Assembly (NCBI GenBank): GCA_029266775.1
Contig: JAQSWF010000001.1
Location: forward strand, 1 to 40,679
DNA length: 40,679 bases
Direction of reading: 5' to 3'
From: Pseudonocardia sp.
GTDB taxonomy: Bacteria > Actinomycetota > Actinomycetes > Mycobacteriales > Pseudonocardiaceae
Of this stretch, positions 1 through 9,152 are shown one piece after another; positions within the stretch are counted from its first letter, which is position 1; each line of letters starts with the position of its first letter. A model generated the notes under the pieces. The model ran no database searches. It was not told the DNA's origin and worked only from the letters and a program-made list of their open reading frames with translations. The position numbers and the translations under genes were made by a program.

Positions 1-179
1 CGGCTTCCGATCGGGTACGGCAGTGCCGCGGGCATGTTGATGAACGGGTCGAAGATGAAGTCGCTGCGGCCCGCCTCGAGCACGAGCACCGTCGTGTCGC
101 CGTCCGCGCTGAGCCGGTTGCCCAGTACCGAGCCGGCCGAGCCCCCGCCCACGATGACGACGTCGTACCGCTTGCTCAT
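1..179 (-). CDS. GMC family oxidoreductase, N-terminal fragment (choline/alcohol dehydrogenase type)
   Basis: Only the first 59 or so codons lie in the window; the gene runs off the left edge. The translation starts [16 protein letters not shown], a classic FAD-binding Rossmann motif (GxGxxG), and continues with LVLEAG, the acidic residue that binds the FAD ribose in GMC oxidoreductases. The ATG is preceded on the minus strand by AGAAGGGG, a reasonable ribosome binding site. It is the third gene of a minus-strand set after a betaine-aldehyde-dehydrogenase-like gene and an APC permease, so oxidation of choline or another amino alcohol to the aldehyde is the natural guess. The family covers many alcohols, so the substrate is inference. 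Confidence 0.88.
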   Translation of the reverse strand, partial: MSKRYDVVIVGGGSAGSVLGNRLSADGDTTVLVLEAGRSDFIFDPFINMPAALPYPIGS

Positions 180-217
180 CGTGCATCCCCTTCTCTGCCG
201 GTGGAGCGGTAGCTGCC

Positions 218-1765
218 CTATGCCTGGCTGTTGGGCGCGCCCTCGAGGTTGCGGGCCATGTGCTCGGGGAGGCAGCCGAGCTGGTGCCGGCCCTTGGTGC
301 GGAACCAGGCCAGGCCGAGAACGATGATCGCCCCGATGAACAGGAGCGGGAGGAACCGCAGCACGCCCTGGCCGAAGACCTCCGGTCGCGGCCACGCCAG
401 GTTCAGCGCCATGGCCGCACCCCACACGACGGCGAGAACGTTGATCGGGAGCCCCCAGCGGCCGAGGAAGAAGTAGCCCTGCGGTGGGTTCGGACCAGGC
501 CACTCGCCGCGCAGCCGCCGGCGCAACATCGGCGCGGTGACCAGCAGGTACGCCAGGTAGATCATAATGATCGCGACGCTCGTGACGGCCGTGAAGATCT
601 GCGGCGAACCGATGTTCACCACGAGGATCAGCACGGCGACCACGCCGGTGAGCACCGCCGGGACGACCGGCGTCTGGAACCGCGGGTGGATGCGGGCGAG
701 CCGGGCCCCCGCCGGCAGCGCATTGTCGCGGGCCATCGCGAACATCAACCGGATCGCCGCGGTCTGCACGGCCAGCTCGCAAACGGTTACGGCGATGATG
801 ATGCTGATCAGGAAGACCGTCCCGATTGTGCTGCCCAGCGCCTGCAGCACGATCAGCTGCAGGCCGCCGGCGCTCGTGCTGAGTGCCGGGTCGGACAGGT
901 CCGGCGCGGCGAGGATGCCGAACAGCAGGATCAGGCCGCCGATGACGAACGAGGCGATCACCGCGCGCAGGATCGCCGTCGGCGCTGTGCGGCGCGGGTC
1001 GACGGTCTCCTCGCCGAGCGAGCTGGCCGTGTCGAACCCGTACATCACGTAGGCGCTGGCGAGCGACGCGACGAGGAAGGCGCCGAGGTAGCCGAGCTGG
1101 TAGCCCTCCCCGTAGGACTGCGTGTCGAGCAGCACGCTCGGCGGGTTCACGATATTGACCGCGAGCAGCACGATCAGCAGGACGGCGGCGATCAGCTCGA
1201 TGAACACGCCGGCGCTGTTGATCCGGGACATGAGCTTGACCCCGAAGGCGTTCACCATGGTGGTGAACGTGATGAGGATCGCGCCCCAGATGACCGCGCT
1301 GGCCGCGAAGTCCGTCGGACCGGTGCCGTCACCGACGAGCTGGAAGCCCGACCAGATCTGCGGAAGCGTCACCTGGTACGCGAGCGCGACGGCCGCCAGC
1401 GTGACCACGGAGGCCGTGAACATGATCCAGCCGGCCAGCCACGAGGTCGTCGGCCCGGCCAGGCGCTTGGCCCAGTTGTAGACCGATCCCGCCACCGGGT
1501 AGCGGCCCGCGAGCTCCGCGAAGCACAGCGCCACCATCAGCTGCCCGACGAAGACCATCGGCCAGCTCCACCAGTACGCCGGCCCACCGAACGCCAGGCC
1601 GAAGTAGAACAGCTGAAATGTGCCGGTGAGGATCGAGATGTAGCTGACGCCCGCGGCGAAGCTGGCGAACTTGCCGATGCTGCGATCGAGCGTCTGCTGA
1701 TAGCCGAAGTCGGCCAGCCCGTCGTCTGCGGAGGTCGGTGCGCCGTGGTCCGAGTGCCTGCTCAT
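218..1765 (-). CDS. APC superfamily amino acid/amine permease
   Basis: A 515-residue integral membrane protein with about 12 hydrophobic segments, the usual size for APC-family permeases. The N-terminal half carries family-typical stretches such as [10 protein letters not shown]-like and a helix with [15 protein letters not shown]; a loop with GEETVDPRR follows the sixth or so helix, also typical of the amino acid/GABA permease group. The ATG is chosen because it lies 14 nt after the ALDH stop and follows AGGAGG on the minus strand; the ORF-track call of 1165 aa runs back through another gene and is not real. It probably imports the amine or amino acid oxidised by the flanking ALDH and GMC enzymes. 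Substrate not determinable here. Confidence 0.93.
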   Translation of the reverse strand: MSRHSDHGAPTSADDGLADFGYQQTLDRSIGKFASFAAGVSYISILTGTFQLFYFGLAFGGPAYWWSWPMVFVGQLMVALCFAELAGRYPVAGSVYNWAKRLAGPTTSWLAGWIMFTASVVTLAAVALAYQVTLPQIWSGFQLVGDGTGPTDFAASAVIWGAILITFTTMVNAFGVKLMSRINSAGVFIELIAAVLLIVLLAVNIVNPPSVLLDTQSYGEGYQLGYLGAFLVASLASAYVMYGFDTASSLGEETVDPRRTAPTAILRAVIASFVIGGLILLFGILAAPDLSDPALSTSAGGLQLIVLQALGSTIGTVFLISIIIAVTVCELAVQTAAIRLMFAMARDNALPAGARLARIHPRFQTPVVPAVLTGVVAVLILVVNIGSPQIFTAVTSVAIIMIYLAYLLVTAPMLRRRLRGEWPGPNPPQGYFFLGRWGLPINVLAVVWGAAMALNLAWPRPEVFGQGVLRFLPLLFIGAIIVLGLAWFRTKGRHQLGCLPEHMARNLEGAPNSQA

Positions 1766-1779
1766 GGTTCCTCCTGGGA

Positions 1780-3246
1780 TCAGGCTTTGAACCACCGCTG
1801 CGCAGACGGAGCGGTGTTGTGCCAGACGTGCTTGGTCTCCTGGTACTCGTGCAGCCCGGTCGGGCCGAGCTCGCGCCCGGTGCCCGACCGCTTCATCCCG
1901 CCCCACTCGGCCCCCGGGATGTAGGGGTGGTAGTCGTTGATCCACACGGTGCCGTGGCGCAAGGCGTCCGCCACCCGATGCGCGGTGGCCATGTCGTTCG
2001 TCCAGACGGCCCCCGCCAGCCCGTAGTCGGTTCCGTTGGCCAGCGCGACCGCCTCCTCCTCGCCTCGGAACCGCTCGACGGTGAGGATGGGACCAAAGGT
2101 CTCCTCCCGGACCACCCGCATCCCGGTGTGGCAGTCGGCGAACACGGTGGGCCGGTAGAAGAAACCCTTGGCCAGCGCGGGGTCGTCCGGGCGACGGCCC
2201 CCCGCGACGAGCCGGGCGCCCTCGGCCACCGCGGAGGCGACGTAGTCCTCGATCTTGGTGCGTTGGACCTCCGACACGAGCGGGCCGGACTCCGTCTCGG
2301 GGTCCAGGCCGTTGCCGAGCCGGATGCGCTCGGCACGGCGGGCCACCTCCGCAACCAGGGGGTCGTACAGGGAGTCTTCGACGATCAGCCGGGCGCCCGC
2401 GGAGCAAACCTGCCCGGCGTGCAGGAAGACGGCGACGAGGGCGTAGTCGACGACCGTGTCGAAGTCGGTGTCGGCGAAGACGACGTTCGGGTTCTTCCCA
2501 CCGAGCTCCAGCGACACGCGCTTCACGGTGTCCGCGGCCGCGCGCATGATCGCCTGACCGGTGGCCACACCGCCGGTGAACGAGACGAGGTCGACGTCCC
2601 GGTGCGCGACCAGCGGCGACCCGACCGAGCGCCCGTCGCCGAGCACGATGTTCACCGCGCCCGGCGGGGCGCCCGCTTCGGCGAGCAGCTCGACCAGCTT
2701 CAGCGAGGTCAGGGGGGTGACCTCGCTCGGCTTGATCACCACCGTGTTGCCGGCGGCCAGCGCCGGAGCGACCTTCCACGATAGCTGCAGCAGCGGGTAG
2801 TTCCAGGGCGTGATCAGCGCGCAGACGCCGACGGGCTCGTGCACGACGCGGCTGACCACATGCGACAAGCCGGTGTCGACGACGCGACCGGAGTCGGCGG
2901 CCACGAGGTCGGCGTAGTAGCGGAACACGTTCGTCACGTCGTCGACGTCGATGCCGCTCTCGATCAACGTCTTGCCGGTGTCCAGCGTCTCGGTGCGGGC
3001 GATCTGCTCCTTGTCCCGCTGGAGAAGGTCGGCGACGCGGTGGAGCAGGGCGGCGCGCTCGGCCGTGGGTGTGCGCGGCCACGGCCCGGCGTCGAAGGCG
3101 GCGCGGGCGGCAGCGACGGCCCGGTCGACATCCTCGGGCCCGGCCTGGTCCAGCCGGTCCACCACGCTCGCGTCGAACGGGTTGACGACGTCCGCGGTTC
3201 CACCGGATCCGGTGGTCCAGGTTCCGTCGATGAACTGGTGCGACAC
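1780..3246 (-). CDS. aldehyde dehydrogenase, betaine-aldehyde-dehydrogenase-like
   Basis: A 488-residue NAD(P)+-dependent aldehyde dehydrogenase of normal length. Visible family landmarks are the cofactor-site ITPWNYP near residue 147, the glutamate motif LELGGKNP near 250, the catalytic cysteine in GQVCSAG near 285, and EETFGPI near 385. The C-terminal WGGMKRSGTGRELG resembles BetB/GbsA-type enzymes. With the neighbouring GMC oxidoreductase and APC permease it would convert an amino aldehyde such as betaine aldehyde to the acid; other aminoaldehydes are possible. The start is GTG with no clear Shine-Dalgarno; a promoter whose start point would fall about at the GTG suggests a leaderless mRNA. 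It is divergent from an IclR regulator that probably controls it. Confidence 0.93.
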   Translation of the reverse strand: MSHQFIDGTWTTGSGGTADVVNPFDASVVDRLDQAGPEDVDRAVAAARAAFDAGPWPRTPTAERAALLHRVADLLQRDKEQIARTETLDTGKTLIESGIDVDDVTNVFRYYADLVAADSGRVVDTGLSHVVSRVVHEPVGVCALITPWNYPLLQLSWKVAPALAAGNTVVIKPSEVTPLTSLKLVELLAEAGAPPGAVNIVLGDGRSVGSPLVAHRDVDLVSFTGGVATGQAIMRAAADTVKRVSLELGGKNPNVVFADTDFDTVVDYALVAVFLHAGQVCSAGARLIVEDSLYDPLVAEVARRAERIRLGNGLDPETESGPLVSEVQRTKIEDYVASAVAEGARLVAGGRRPDDPALAKGFFYRPTVFADCHTGMRVVREETFGPILTVERFRGEEEAVALANGTDYGLAGAVWTNDMATAHRVADALRHGTVWINDYHPYIPGAEWGGMKRSGTGRELGPTGLHEYQETKHVWHNTAPSAQRWFKA

Positions 3247-3316
3247 GAGGCCCGATCATTCTCGCCCCTTGTCGCGCGTCAATACTCGTGTTGTATCCGG
3301 CGCGTAGAGTTTCGCC
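3247..3316. promoter_or_regulatory. divergent ALDH/iclR promoter region with a candidate IclR operator
   Basis: The 70-nt gap between the two divergent starts holds, on the minus strand, TTGACG (3277-3282), a 16-nt spacer and AATGAT (3255-3260), placing the transcription start close to the ALDH GTG. On the plus strand TAGAGT (3305-3310) fits a TANNNT -10 box 6 nt before the iclR ATG, implying a leaderless regulator mRNA. An inverted repeat ATAC-N7-GTAT (3282-3296) touches the minus -35 box and lies upstream of the regulator -10, a sensible operator position. The boxes are seen directly; their function is inferred. Confidence 0.5.
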
Positions 3317-4090
3317 ATGAGCAACACTCCGCGTCGTCGTGACGCGGTCGGGGTGCAGTCCGTCGATCGGGCGATCACCGTCCTCGAGATCCTCGCCCGG
3401 CGCGGGGAGGCCGGCGTCAGCGAAGTTGCCGCCGAGATCGCCGTGCACAAGTCGACGGCGTTCCGGCTGCTCGGCGCGCTCGAGGGGCGCGGGCTGGTCG
3501 AGCAGGCCGGCGACCGTGGCAAGTACCGGCTCGGCGTCGGGCTCATCCCGCTGGCCGGTGCGGTCTCGAACCGGCTGGATGTCACGCAGCAGGGCCGGCC
3601 GGTGTGCGAGCGGTTGGCCACCGAGCTGGGCGAGACCGTGAACCTCGCCGTGCTGCAGGGACAGTGGGCCGTGAACGTCGACCAGGCGCGAGGCCCGTCC
3701 ACGGTGTCGACCCACAACTGGGTCGGGCAGCTGACCCCGGTCTACTGCACGTCGAGCGGCAGGGTGCTGCTGGCGTTCACCGACCCGGCCCGGCGCGGCC
3801 CGCTTCCGCCGATGCGGCGCTTCACCAACCGGACGGTGACGGACCCGGCCGAGCTGGAGCGGGAGCTCGGAGTAGTCCGGGAGACCGGCGTCGCGCGGGT
3901 GTGCCAGGAGTACGAGGAGGGGCTGAACGCCATCGCCGTGCCGGTCCGCGACCGCTTCGGCTCGGTCGTGGCCGCCCTCAGCGTCTCAGGCCCGTCGTTC
4001 CGGCTGACGCCGCAGCGGATGGACGAGATCGTCCCGGCGCTGGTGGAGGGCGCGACAGAGGTCAGTCGGCGGATGGGACATGTGGGCTGA
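3317..4090 (+). CDS. IclR family transcriptional regulator
   Basis: A 257-residue protein with the standard IclR layout: an N-terminal winged helix-turn-helix (VQSVDRAITVLEIL, then VSEVAAEI and HKSTAFRLLGALEGRGLV, residues about 14-70) and a C-terminal effector-binding domain from about 85 on. The latter shows YCTSSGRVLLAF and the GLNAIAVPVRD stretch typical of the family. It is transcribed divergently from the ALDH-permease-GMC operon and so most likely controls it in response to the substrate or a breakdown product. The ATG lies 6 nt after a TANNNT -10 box with no Shine-Dalgarno, suggesting leaderless translation. The effector is unknown. Confidence 0.95.
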   Translation: MSNTPRRRDAVGVQSVDRAITVLEILARRGEAGVSEVAAEIAVHKSTAFRLLGALEGRGLVEQAGDRGKYRLGVGLIPLAGAVSNRLDVTQQGRPVCERLATELGETVNLAVLQGQWAVNVDQARGPSTVSTHNWVGQLTPVYCTSSGRVLLAFTDPARRGPLPPMRRFTNRTVTDPAELERELGVVRETGVARVCQEYEEGLNAIAVPVRDRFGSVVAALSVSGPSFRLTPQRMDEIVPALVEGATEVSRRMGHVG

Positions 4091-4105
4091 GCGGGTCACG
4101 GTCGG

Positions 4106-5235
4106 TCAGCGGAACCTCGCGGGGTCGAACAGCGCGATCGGGTGTCGCGTGGTGCCGTCGGTGGCGAGGTCGGCAAGGATCTCCCCCACCACCGGCATGA
4201 ACTTGAACCCGTGTCCCGAGAAGCCGCACGCCACCGTCACACGGTCGTGCATCGGGTGCGGAGCGATCACGAAGTGCTCATCAGGAGTCGTCGTGTACAT
4301 GCAGGCCACCTGCTTGAGCGGGGTGCCGGCCAGCGTCGGCAGGGTGTCGTGCAGCCGCGCCTGCATGGCGGCGATCTCGGTCGGCGTGACGACGCGGTCG
4401 AGTGCGTCGGGGTCGGTCTCGCGGCCGTGGCTGAAGAAGGCGACCTTGGCTCCGCCGCTGGGCCCGTCGATGGCCGGAAAGCCGTAGATCTGGGTGCCGG
4501 CCGCCTGCGTGGCGATGTAGACCGGATGGTCGAGGTAGGGACCAACCCCGCCGACCGGGTCGAACCAGTGCTGCACCTGGCGCTCGACGCGCAACGGCAG
4601 GCCCAGGTCGGCGAGCAGTCGCGGCGCCCACGCACCCGGTGTCACCACGAGGTGTCCGGCCGTGACCACGCCGTCGGACGTCTGCACCCGCGCCCCGCCT
4701 GCGTCCGCTGTCCATGCCAGTACCTGGTGCCCGAACCGCAGTTCTGCGCCGTCGCGGGCGGCGAGGTCGAGGTGGGTGGCCACGCTCCGCTCCGGTCGGA
4801 CGAAGCCGGCCCGCTCTTCGAAGACCGCGACCTCGCCCGGGGCGAGGGTGAACGTCGGGAACCGGACCCGGGCGGCGGCCCGGTCGAGGACCTCATGCGG
4901 AAGGTCCCACTCGCGGGCGGCGGCGAGCGAGCCGCTCACCAGCCTGCTGTCGGCGGGTCCGAGGTAGAGGCCGCCGGTCAGCGTGAGCAGGGTGACCGCC
5001 GACTCCTTCTCCGCCTCCTCCCACAGCTCGTAAGCGCGGACGAGGAGCGGGACGTACGCGGGGCCTCGTAGTAGGACTGGGGGATGATCCGCGAGCCGCC
5101 GTGGCTCGAGCCGCGGTCGTGCGCGGGGGCGAACTGTTCGAGCCCGAGCACGAGCTGCCCGCGTGCGGCGAGGTGGCGGGCGGCGGCCGAGCCCATGCCG
5201 CCGAGGCCGATCACGACGACGTCATAGGCGCTCAC
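4106..5235 (-). pseudogene. FAD-dependent sarcosine/N-methyltryptophan oxidase-like gene, single-base frameshift
   Basis: Two ORFs in different frames together give one SolA/monomeric sarcosine oxidase-type protein of about 375 residues. The 5' part reads [19 protein letters not shown] (FAD Rossmann motif) and SSHGGSRII, then breaks after SYYEAP; the next frame continues at once with [13 protein letters not shown], as expected for the family. One base is missing near 5056-5066, beside a run of four G on the plus strand (C on the coding strand). The 3' part has [12 protein letters not shown], the flavin-binding C-terminal motif. Start GTG at 5235 is 7 nt after GAGG; it lies 17 nt past the MFS stop, so the two form an operon. 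The break may be a sequencing error or a real null allele. Intact, the enzyme would oxidise an N-methylated or secondary amine. Confidence 0.85.
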
Positions 5236-5251
5236 CGGTGGACCTCGCACG

Positions 5252-6415
5252 TCAGGAGCGGGTCGTGGCGGGGGTCGGCTCGACAGGGATGCGCGGACGG
5301 GCGGCGCCGCAGGCGACCAGGCCCAGCGCGAGGGCGCCGACTACGACGAACAGCGCGCCGAGGATGCCGACGTTCTCGGCCAGCAGGCCGATCAGGGGCG
5401 GGCCGGCGAGGAACGCGGTGTAGCCGATCGAGCTGACCACCGATACCCGCACGGCTGCGCGCGCCGGGTCGTCGGCCGCCGCGCTCATCCCGACGGGGAA
5501 GCCGAGCGCGGCGCCCATCCCCCACAGCACCGCACCTGCCATGGCCACCGGAGCCGACCCGCCCAGCAGCACGAGCAGCAGGCCGGCAAGGCCCACCGCG
5601 GCCGTGCCGTGCAGCACGGGCACCCGACCGAAGCGCTCGAGGAGGGTGCCTCCCAGCAGCCGCCCGATCGTCATGGCGGTGACGAAGATCCCGAACGCGA
5701 GCGCGCCGACCGTCTCGCTCGTGCCGTAACCGTCCACCATCGCCACGGCCATCCAGTCGTTGGCCGATCCCTCGGTGAAGGCGAAGCCCAGCACCATGAG
5801 TCCGACGGCGAGCGTGCGCGGCTCGCGCCAGGCCGTCAGCGCGCTCGCGCGCGGGGAACCGTCCGAGCTCACCTCGGTGAGGTGGCCGGGCAGGAAGTGC
5901 GGCACGGTCAGCACCATCGAGATCGGCGCGAGCACCCCCACCACGAGCACCTGAACGGCGAGCGGAACGCCGAGGGCCGCGCAGAGCGCGCCCACGCCCG
6001 CGCCGGTGACGGTGCCGATGCTGAAACCCGCGTGCAGCCGGGGCATGAGCGAGCGGTTCAGCTCGCGCTCGACGTCGGCGCCTTCGACGTTCATCGCGAC
6101 GTCCCAGACGCCCATGCCCAGCCCGACGAGCACCATGCTCGGAGCCACGAGCGGCACGGAGCTCGTCAGCAGGCCGATCCCCATCCCGACGAGGCCGAGC
6201 CCGGAAGAGACGGAACCGGCGAACACCGCGCGGCTCGCCCCGAGCCGCTGCACGATCGGGCCGGACAGCGGCAGCCCCGCCACCGCACCGATCGACACGC
6301 ACAGGAGCAGCAGGCCGAGCTGCGCCGACGACAGGCCGAGAGTGTCGCGCAGTGCCGGCGTTCGCGAGATGAACGACGCGAACAGCAGGCCGTTCACGAC
6401 GAAGGCCACGGCCAC
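5252..6415 (-). CDS. MFS transporter
   Basis: About 387 residues with 12 predicted hydrophobic helices, in two halves as in the major facilitator superfamily. The N-terminal half starts [22 protein letters not shown], and [21 protein letters not shown] lies between helices 4 and 5, as in the YbjJ-like group of MFS proteins. The ORF track extends far upstream to 6688 but overlaps the divergent LacI gene; the first acceptable in-frame start downstream of the operator is GTG at 6415, so I chose it, with limited certainty. It precedes the amine oxidase gene by 16 nt. Regulation by the adjacent LacI protein is likely, since a perfect palindrome lies between them. Substrate unknown. Confidence 0.85.
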   Translation of the reverse strand: MAVAFVVNGLLFASFISRTPALRDTLGLSSAQLGLLLLCVSIGAVAGLPLSGPIVQRLGASRAVFAGSVSSGLGLVGMGIGLLTSSVPLVAPSMVLVGLGMGVWDVAMNVEGADVERELNRSLMPRLHAGFSIGTVTGAGVGALCAALGVPLAVQVLVVGVLAPISMVLTVPHFLPGHLTEVSSDGSPRASALTAWREPRTLAVGLMVLGFAFTEGSANDWMAVAMVDGYGTSETVGALAFGIFVTAMTIGRLLGGTLLERFGRVPVLHGTAAVGLAGLLLVLLGGSAPVAMAGAVLWGMGAALGFPVGMSAAADDPARAAVRVSVVSSIGYTAFLAGPPLIGLLAENVGILGALFVVVGALALGLVACGAARPRIPVEPTPATTRS

Positions 6416-6478
6416 AGCGGTGCGGGCCCGCGTGGTCCGCGGCGAGGCCTGCAGGTCGGTCGTGCTGGACGTCCCCTG

Positions 6479-6492
6479 TCGAATCGATTCGA
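6479..6492. promoter_or_regulatory. 14-bp perfect palindrome, probable LacI-family operator
   Basis: The sequence TCGAATCGATTCGA is a perfect inverted repeat centred on CG, which is the usual centre of LacI/GalR-family operators. It lies between the divergent MFS and LacI genes, 64 nt before the chosen MFS start and 55 nt before the regulator start. Autoregulation and control of the MFS-oxidase operon by this regulator is inference from position and symmetry. Confidence 0.6.
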
Positions 6493-6533
6493 TGCCTCCA
6501 CGATACGCGGCTCCGCAGTGGCCCTCAACCGGA

Positions 6534-6539
6534 TACGGT
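6534..6539 (+). promoter_or_regulatory. -10 box for leaderless lacI-type gene
   Basis: TACGGT fits TANNNT and ends 7 nt before the GTG start codon at 6547, so transcription would begin at or next to the start codon. No Shine-Dalgarno is visible in that gap. No convincing -35 box was seen. Confidence 0.35.
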
Positions 6540-6546
6540 CGCGTTC

Positions 6547-7644
6547 GTGCCCCCTCGCCGCGCCAACGGGAGCCCCTCGCGGGCCCGTGCGGCAACCGCG
6601 CGCCCGACGCTGGCGTCCGTGGCCTCGCGGGCAGGCGTCTCGCCGTCGACGGCCTCGCTCGTCTTCGCCGGCAGCCCCCGCGTCGCACCGGCGACCCGCG
6701 ACCGGGTGCTGAGCGCCGCGGCCGAGCTGGGCTACGCCGGTCCGGACCCGATCGCCGCGTCTCTGCGCCGCGGTCGCAGCGGGATCGTCGGGACGTTCAT
6801 CGGGGAACGCCTCCTCTACGCGTTCCGCGACCCGGTCGCCGTCCAGCTGCTCGACGGCATCACCGAGGTGCTCGGCAGCCACGGCGTCGGGCTCCTCCTG
6901 CTCGCGGGGGACGGCGGCCGACCACCGATCGACCAGCTCGCCAGGATGCCGCTCGACGCCGCGATCTTCGCCACCTGTGGACTCGAGGACGATCCGGCCC
7001 TGGAGCTGCTGCAGGCGCGCGGCGTGCCCATCGTCGCGGTCGAGGGCCCCGTCACCGAGGGCGTCGCACTGGTTGACATCGACGACCGCGCTGGCACCGC
7101 CCGAGTCGCCGCTCACCTGCGTGACCTCGGACACCACCGGGTCGCCTCCGTCGCGATGCCGCTGCGCCTCGACGGAACGCGCGGACTCGTCAACGCGGCC
7201 CGCCGCGCCCGGGCCCACTACCGGGATGTGCGGCACCGCATCGAGGGCGTCGAGGACGTGTTCGGTCCGGTGCCGGTGTACGAGACGGCGAGCAACGCCG
7301 TCGACGAGGGCGAGGCCGCCGGCCGGATCCTGCTCGACGTCCCCGCCGAGCGGCGCCCGACCGCGATCGTGGCCCAGAGCGACGTCCTTGCGGCCGGGGT
7401 GCTGCAGGCTGCGGCCGGACTGGGGCTGCGCGTGCCGGACGACGTCAGCGTGGTCGGGTTCGACGGGGCGGACCTGCCGTGGCTGAGCCCGGTCCGGCTG
7501 ACCACCGTGGTGCAGCCATCCGAGGCGAAGGGGCGCGCGGCGGCCCGAGCGGCGATGACCCTGGTGGACGGCCAGCGCCCGGACGACGTGCTGCTGCCCG
7601 TCACCGTGCGCCTCGGGACCACGACCGGCCCGCCGCGCGACTGA
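6547..7644 (+). CDS. LacI family transcriptional regulator
   Basis: A 365-residue regulator. Residues about 19-65 form the LacI helix-turn-helix and hinge (LASVASRAGVSPSTASLVFAG, then RVLSAAAELGY), followed by a periplasmic-binding-protein-like effector domain with GVPIVAVEGP, VDIDDRAGTA, AQSDVLAAG and DVSVVGFDG in the expected order. The C-terminal end RLGTTTGPPRD is also typical. The GTG start is supported by the -10 box immediately upstream. It is divergent from the MFS transporter and amine-oxidase-like gene and is their probable repressor through the palindrome at 6479. The inducer is unknown; with these targets it need not be a sugar. Confidence 0.93.
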   Translation: MPPRRANGSPSRARAATARPTLASVASRAGVSPSTASLVFAGSPRVAPATRDRVLSAAAELGYAGPDPIAASLRRGRSGIVGTFIGERLLYAFRDPVAVQLLDGITEVLGSHGVGLLLLAGDGGRPPIDQLARMPLDAAIFATCGLEDDPALELLQARGVPIVAVEGPVTEGVALVDIDDRAGTARVAAHLRDLGHHRVASVAMPLRLDGTRGLVNAARRARAHYRDVRHRIEGVEDVFGPVPVYETASNAVDEGEAAGRILLDVPAERRPTAIVAQSDVLAAGVLQAAAGLGLRVPDDVSVVGFDGADLPWLSPVRLTTVVQPSEAKGRAAARAAMTLVDGQRPDDVLLPVTVRLGTTTGPPRD

Positions 7645-7801
7645 GCGAACGCTCCCTGTGCGAGACACCAACGCATGTCGTATGGATCAACGCCGCGGCG
7701 AGCAAGGCGGAGATCCACAGGTGGCATGACTGGTCGCCGGGTAATCACCGCACGTGGGACGCTATCGACGGGCGAGGCGCACACTGTCGGACGGAGGCGG
7801 G

Positions 7802-9049
7802 ATGACGACCGGCGAGCGAACCCCCCGGGTGGTGGCGGCAGCGCCGCACGCGCCGCTCCGGCCACCGCAACCTCGTGCGCTCGAAAACGGACGGCAGCGC
7901 GCCGAACCGGCCGACGATGCACACGTACCCCGGGTACTCCGGGTCGGGGCTGCGCTGGGGTGGCGGCTGCTCGTCGTGGTCGCTTCGCTCTACGCCATCG
8001 GCTGGGCGGTCGCCTACGTCGCCTCGGTCGTGGTTCCCGTCGCCATCGCGCTGCTGATCGCCGCCCTCCTGACGCCCGCCGTGCACTGGTTGGAGGCCCG
8101 GCGGGTGCCGCGGGGAGTGGCGACCGCCCTCGTCCTCGTCGGTGGGCTGGCCCTGCTCGGCGGCGTGCTGACCTTTGTCGTGCGCACCTTCGTCACCGGT
8201 GTCCCCGATCTCGCGTCGCAGCTCACCACCAGCATCAACGAGGTTGTGGACTGGGTGCGCACCGGGCCGCTGCGGCTCAGCGACGACCAGCTGGTGACGT
8301 TCCAGACCGAGATCCTCAACCTGCTCAGCTCGAACCAGGCGTCGATCACAGCTGGGGCGCTGACCACGGCGGCGACCGTGGGCGAGGTGGTCACCGAGGT
8401 CCTGCTCGTCGTGTTCACGCTGATCTTCTTCCTGCACGGCGGCTCGGCGATCTGGAAGTTCCTGCTCGGCGTCGTGCCTCGCGACGTGCGCCCTCGCGTC
8501 GACGTGGCCGGGCGGCGCGGGCTGGCCGCTCTGGTCAGCTACGTCCGGGCGACCACGGCGGTGGCCACGGTCGACGCCGTGGTGATTGGAATCGCTCTCG
8601 CCGTGCTCGGGGTCCCGCTCGCGGTGCCGCTGGCCGCGCTGGTGTTCCTCGGCGCCTTCATCCCCATCATCGGCGCGGTGGTGGCCGGGACGATCGCGGT
8701 GCTCATCGCGCTGGTCGCGAACGGGCTCGTGACGGCGTTGATCTTGCTGGGCGTGGTCGTCGCGGTGATGCAGCTGGAGAGCCACCTGCTGCAACCGCTC
8801 CTACTCGGGCGTGCGGTCAAACTCCATCCACTGGCGGTGGTGCTGTCGATCGCAACGGGGCTGGTCGTCGCCGGCATCGCCGGTGCCCTGCTCGCCGTGC
8901 CGCTGCTCGCCGTGCTCAACTCCGGCATCCGCTCGCTGCTCAGCGAGGCGGACGAGCACGTCGACCCCGAGGACGTCCACACGAGCGAGCCGGAAGAGAC
9001 CGGCCCCGACGACCCGAGCCTCGACCGCCAGCCCGACCTCACGCCCTGA
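7802..9049 (+). CDS. AI-2E family transporter (PF01594-type membrane protein)
   Basis: A 415-residue membrane protein matching the AI-2E/YdiK/YtvI family: a charged N-terminus of about 55 residues, two or three helices (VASVVVPVAIALLIAALLTP), a long extracytoplasmic loop with VPDLASQLTTSINE, and a C-terminal helix bundle containing FLGAFIPIIGAVVAG and the family motif QLESHLLQPLLLGRAVKLHP. The acidic tail is low-complexity. ATG at 7802 follows GGAGGCGGG. Despite the family name, most members are not shown to export autoinducer-2; several act as ion or osmolyte exporters, so only membership is firm. It appears to be a single gene ending at a large hairpin. Confidence 0.9.
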   Translation: MTTGERTPRVVAAAPHAPLRPPQPRALENGRQRAEPADDAHVPRVLRVGAALGWRLLVVVASLYAIGWAVAYVASVVVPVAIALLIAALLTPAVHWLEARRVPRGVATALVLVGGLALLGGVLTFVVRTFVTGVPDLASQLTTSINEVVDWVRTGPLRLSDDQLVTFQTEILNLLSSNQASITAGALTTAATVGEVVTEVLLVVFTLIFFLHGGSAIWKFLLGVVPRDVRPRVDVAGRRGLAALVSYVRATTAVATVDAVVIGIALAVLGVPLAVPLAALVFLGAFIPIIGAVVAGTIAVLIALVANGLVTALILLGVVVAVMQLESHLLQPLLLGRAVKLHPLAVVLSIATGLVVAGIAGALLAVPLLAVLNSGIRSLLSEADEHVDPEDVHTSEPEETGPDDPSLDRQPDLTP

Positions 9050-9085
9050 CGAACCATTCCGGGGAGCAGGGCGCGCGCCGTGACC

Positions 9086-9136
9086 GAGCGCAAGCGGCGT
9101 TGGCAAAGGTAGACCTTGCCAACGCCGCTTGCGCTC
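9086..9136. terminator. 21-bp stem hairpin between convergent genes (repeat family copy 1)
   Basis: A perfect 21-bp inverted repeat (GAGCGCAAGCGGCGTTGGCA at the left, arms 9086-9106 and 9116-9136) with the 9-nt loop AGGTAGACC lies between the 3' ends of the AI-2E gene (+) and the esterase gene (-). The position suggests a bidirectional terminator, although no U tract follows. The same stem core and nearly the same loop, in the reverse orientation, recur at 14326-14380, so it is also a dispersed repeat. Confidence 0.75.
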
Positions 9137-9152
9137 GATGGGGCTCGGGTCG

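Noticed and set aside
218-3715. 1165-aa minus-strand ORF
   Set aside because: Only the first third by coordinate (the permease, 218-1765) is real; the rest is a low-complexity Arg-rich shadow of the ALDH and iclR genes in another frame.
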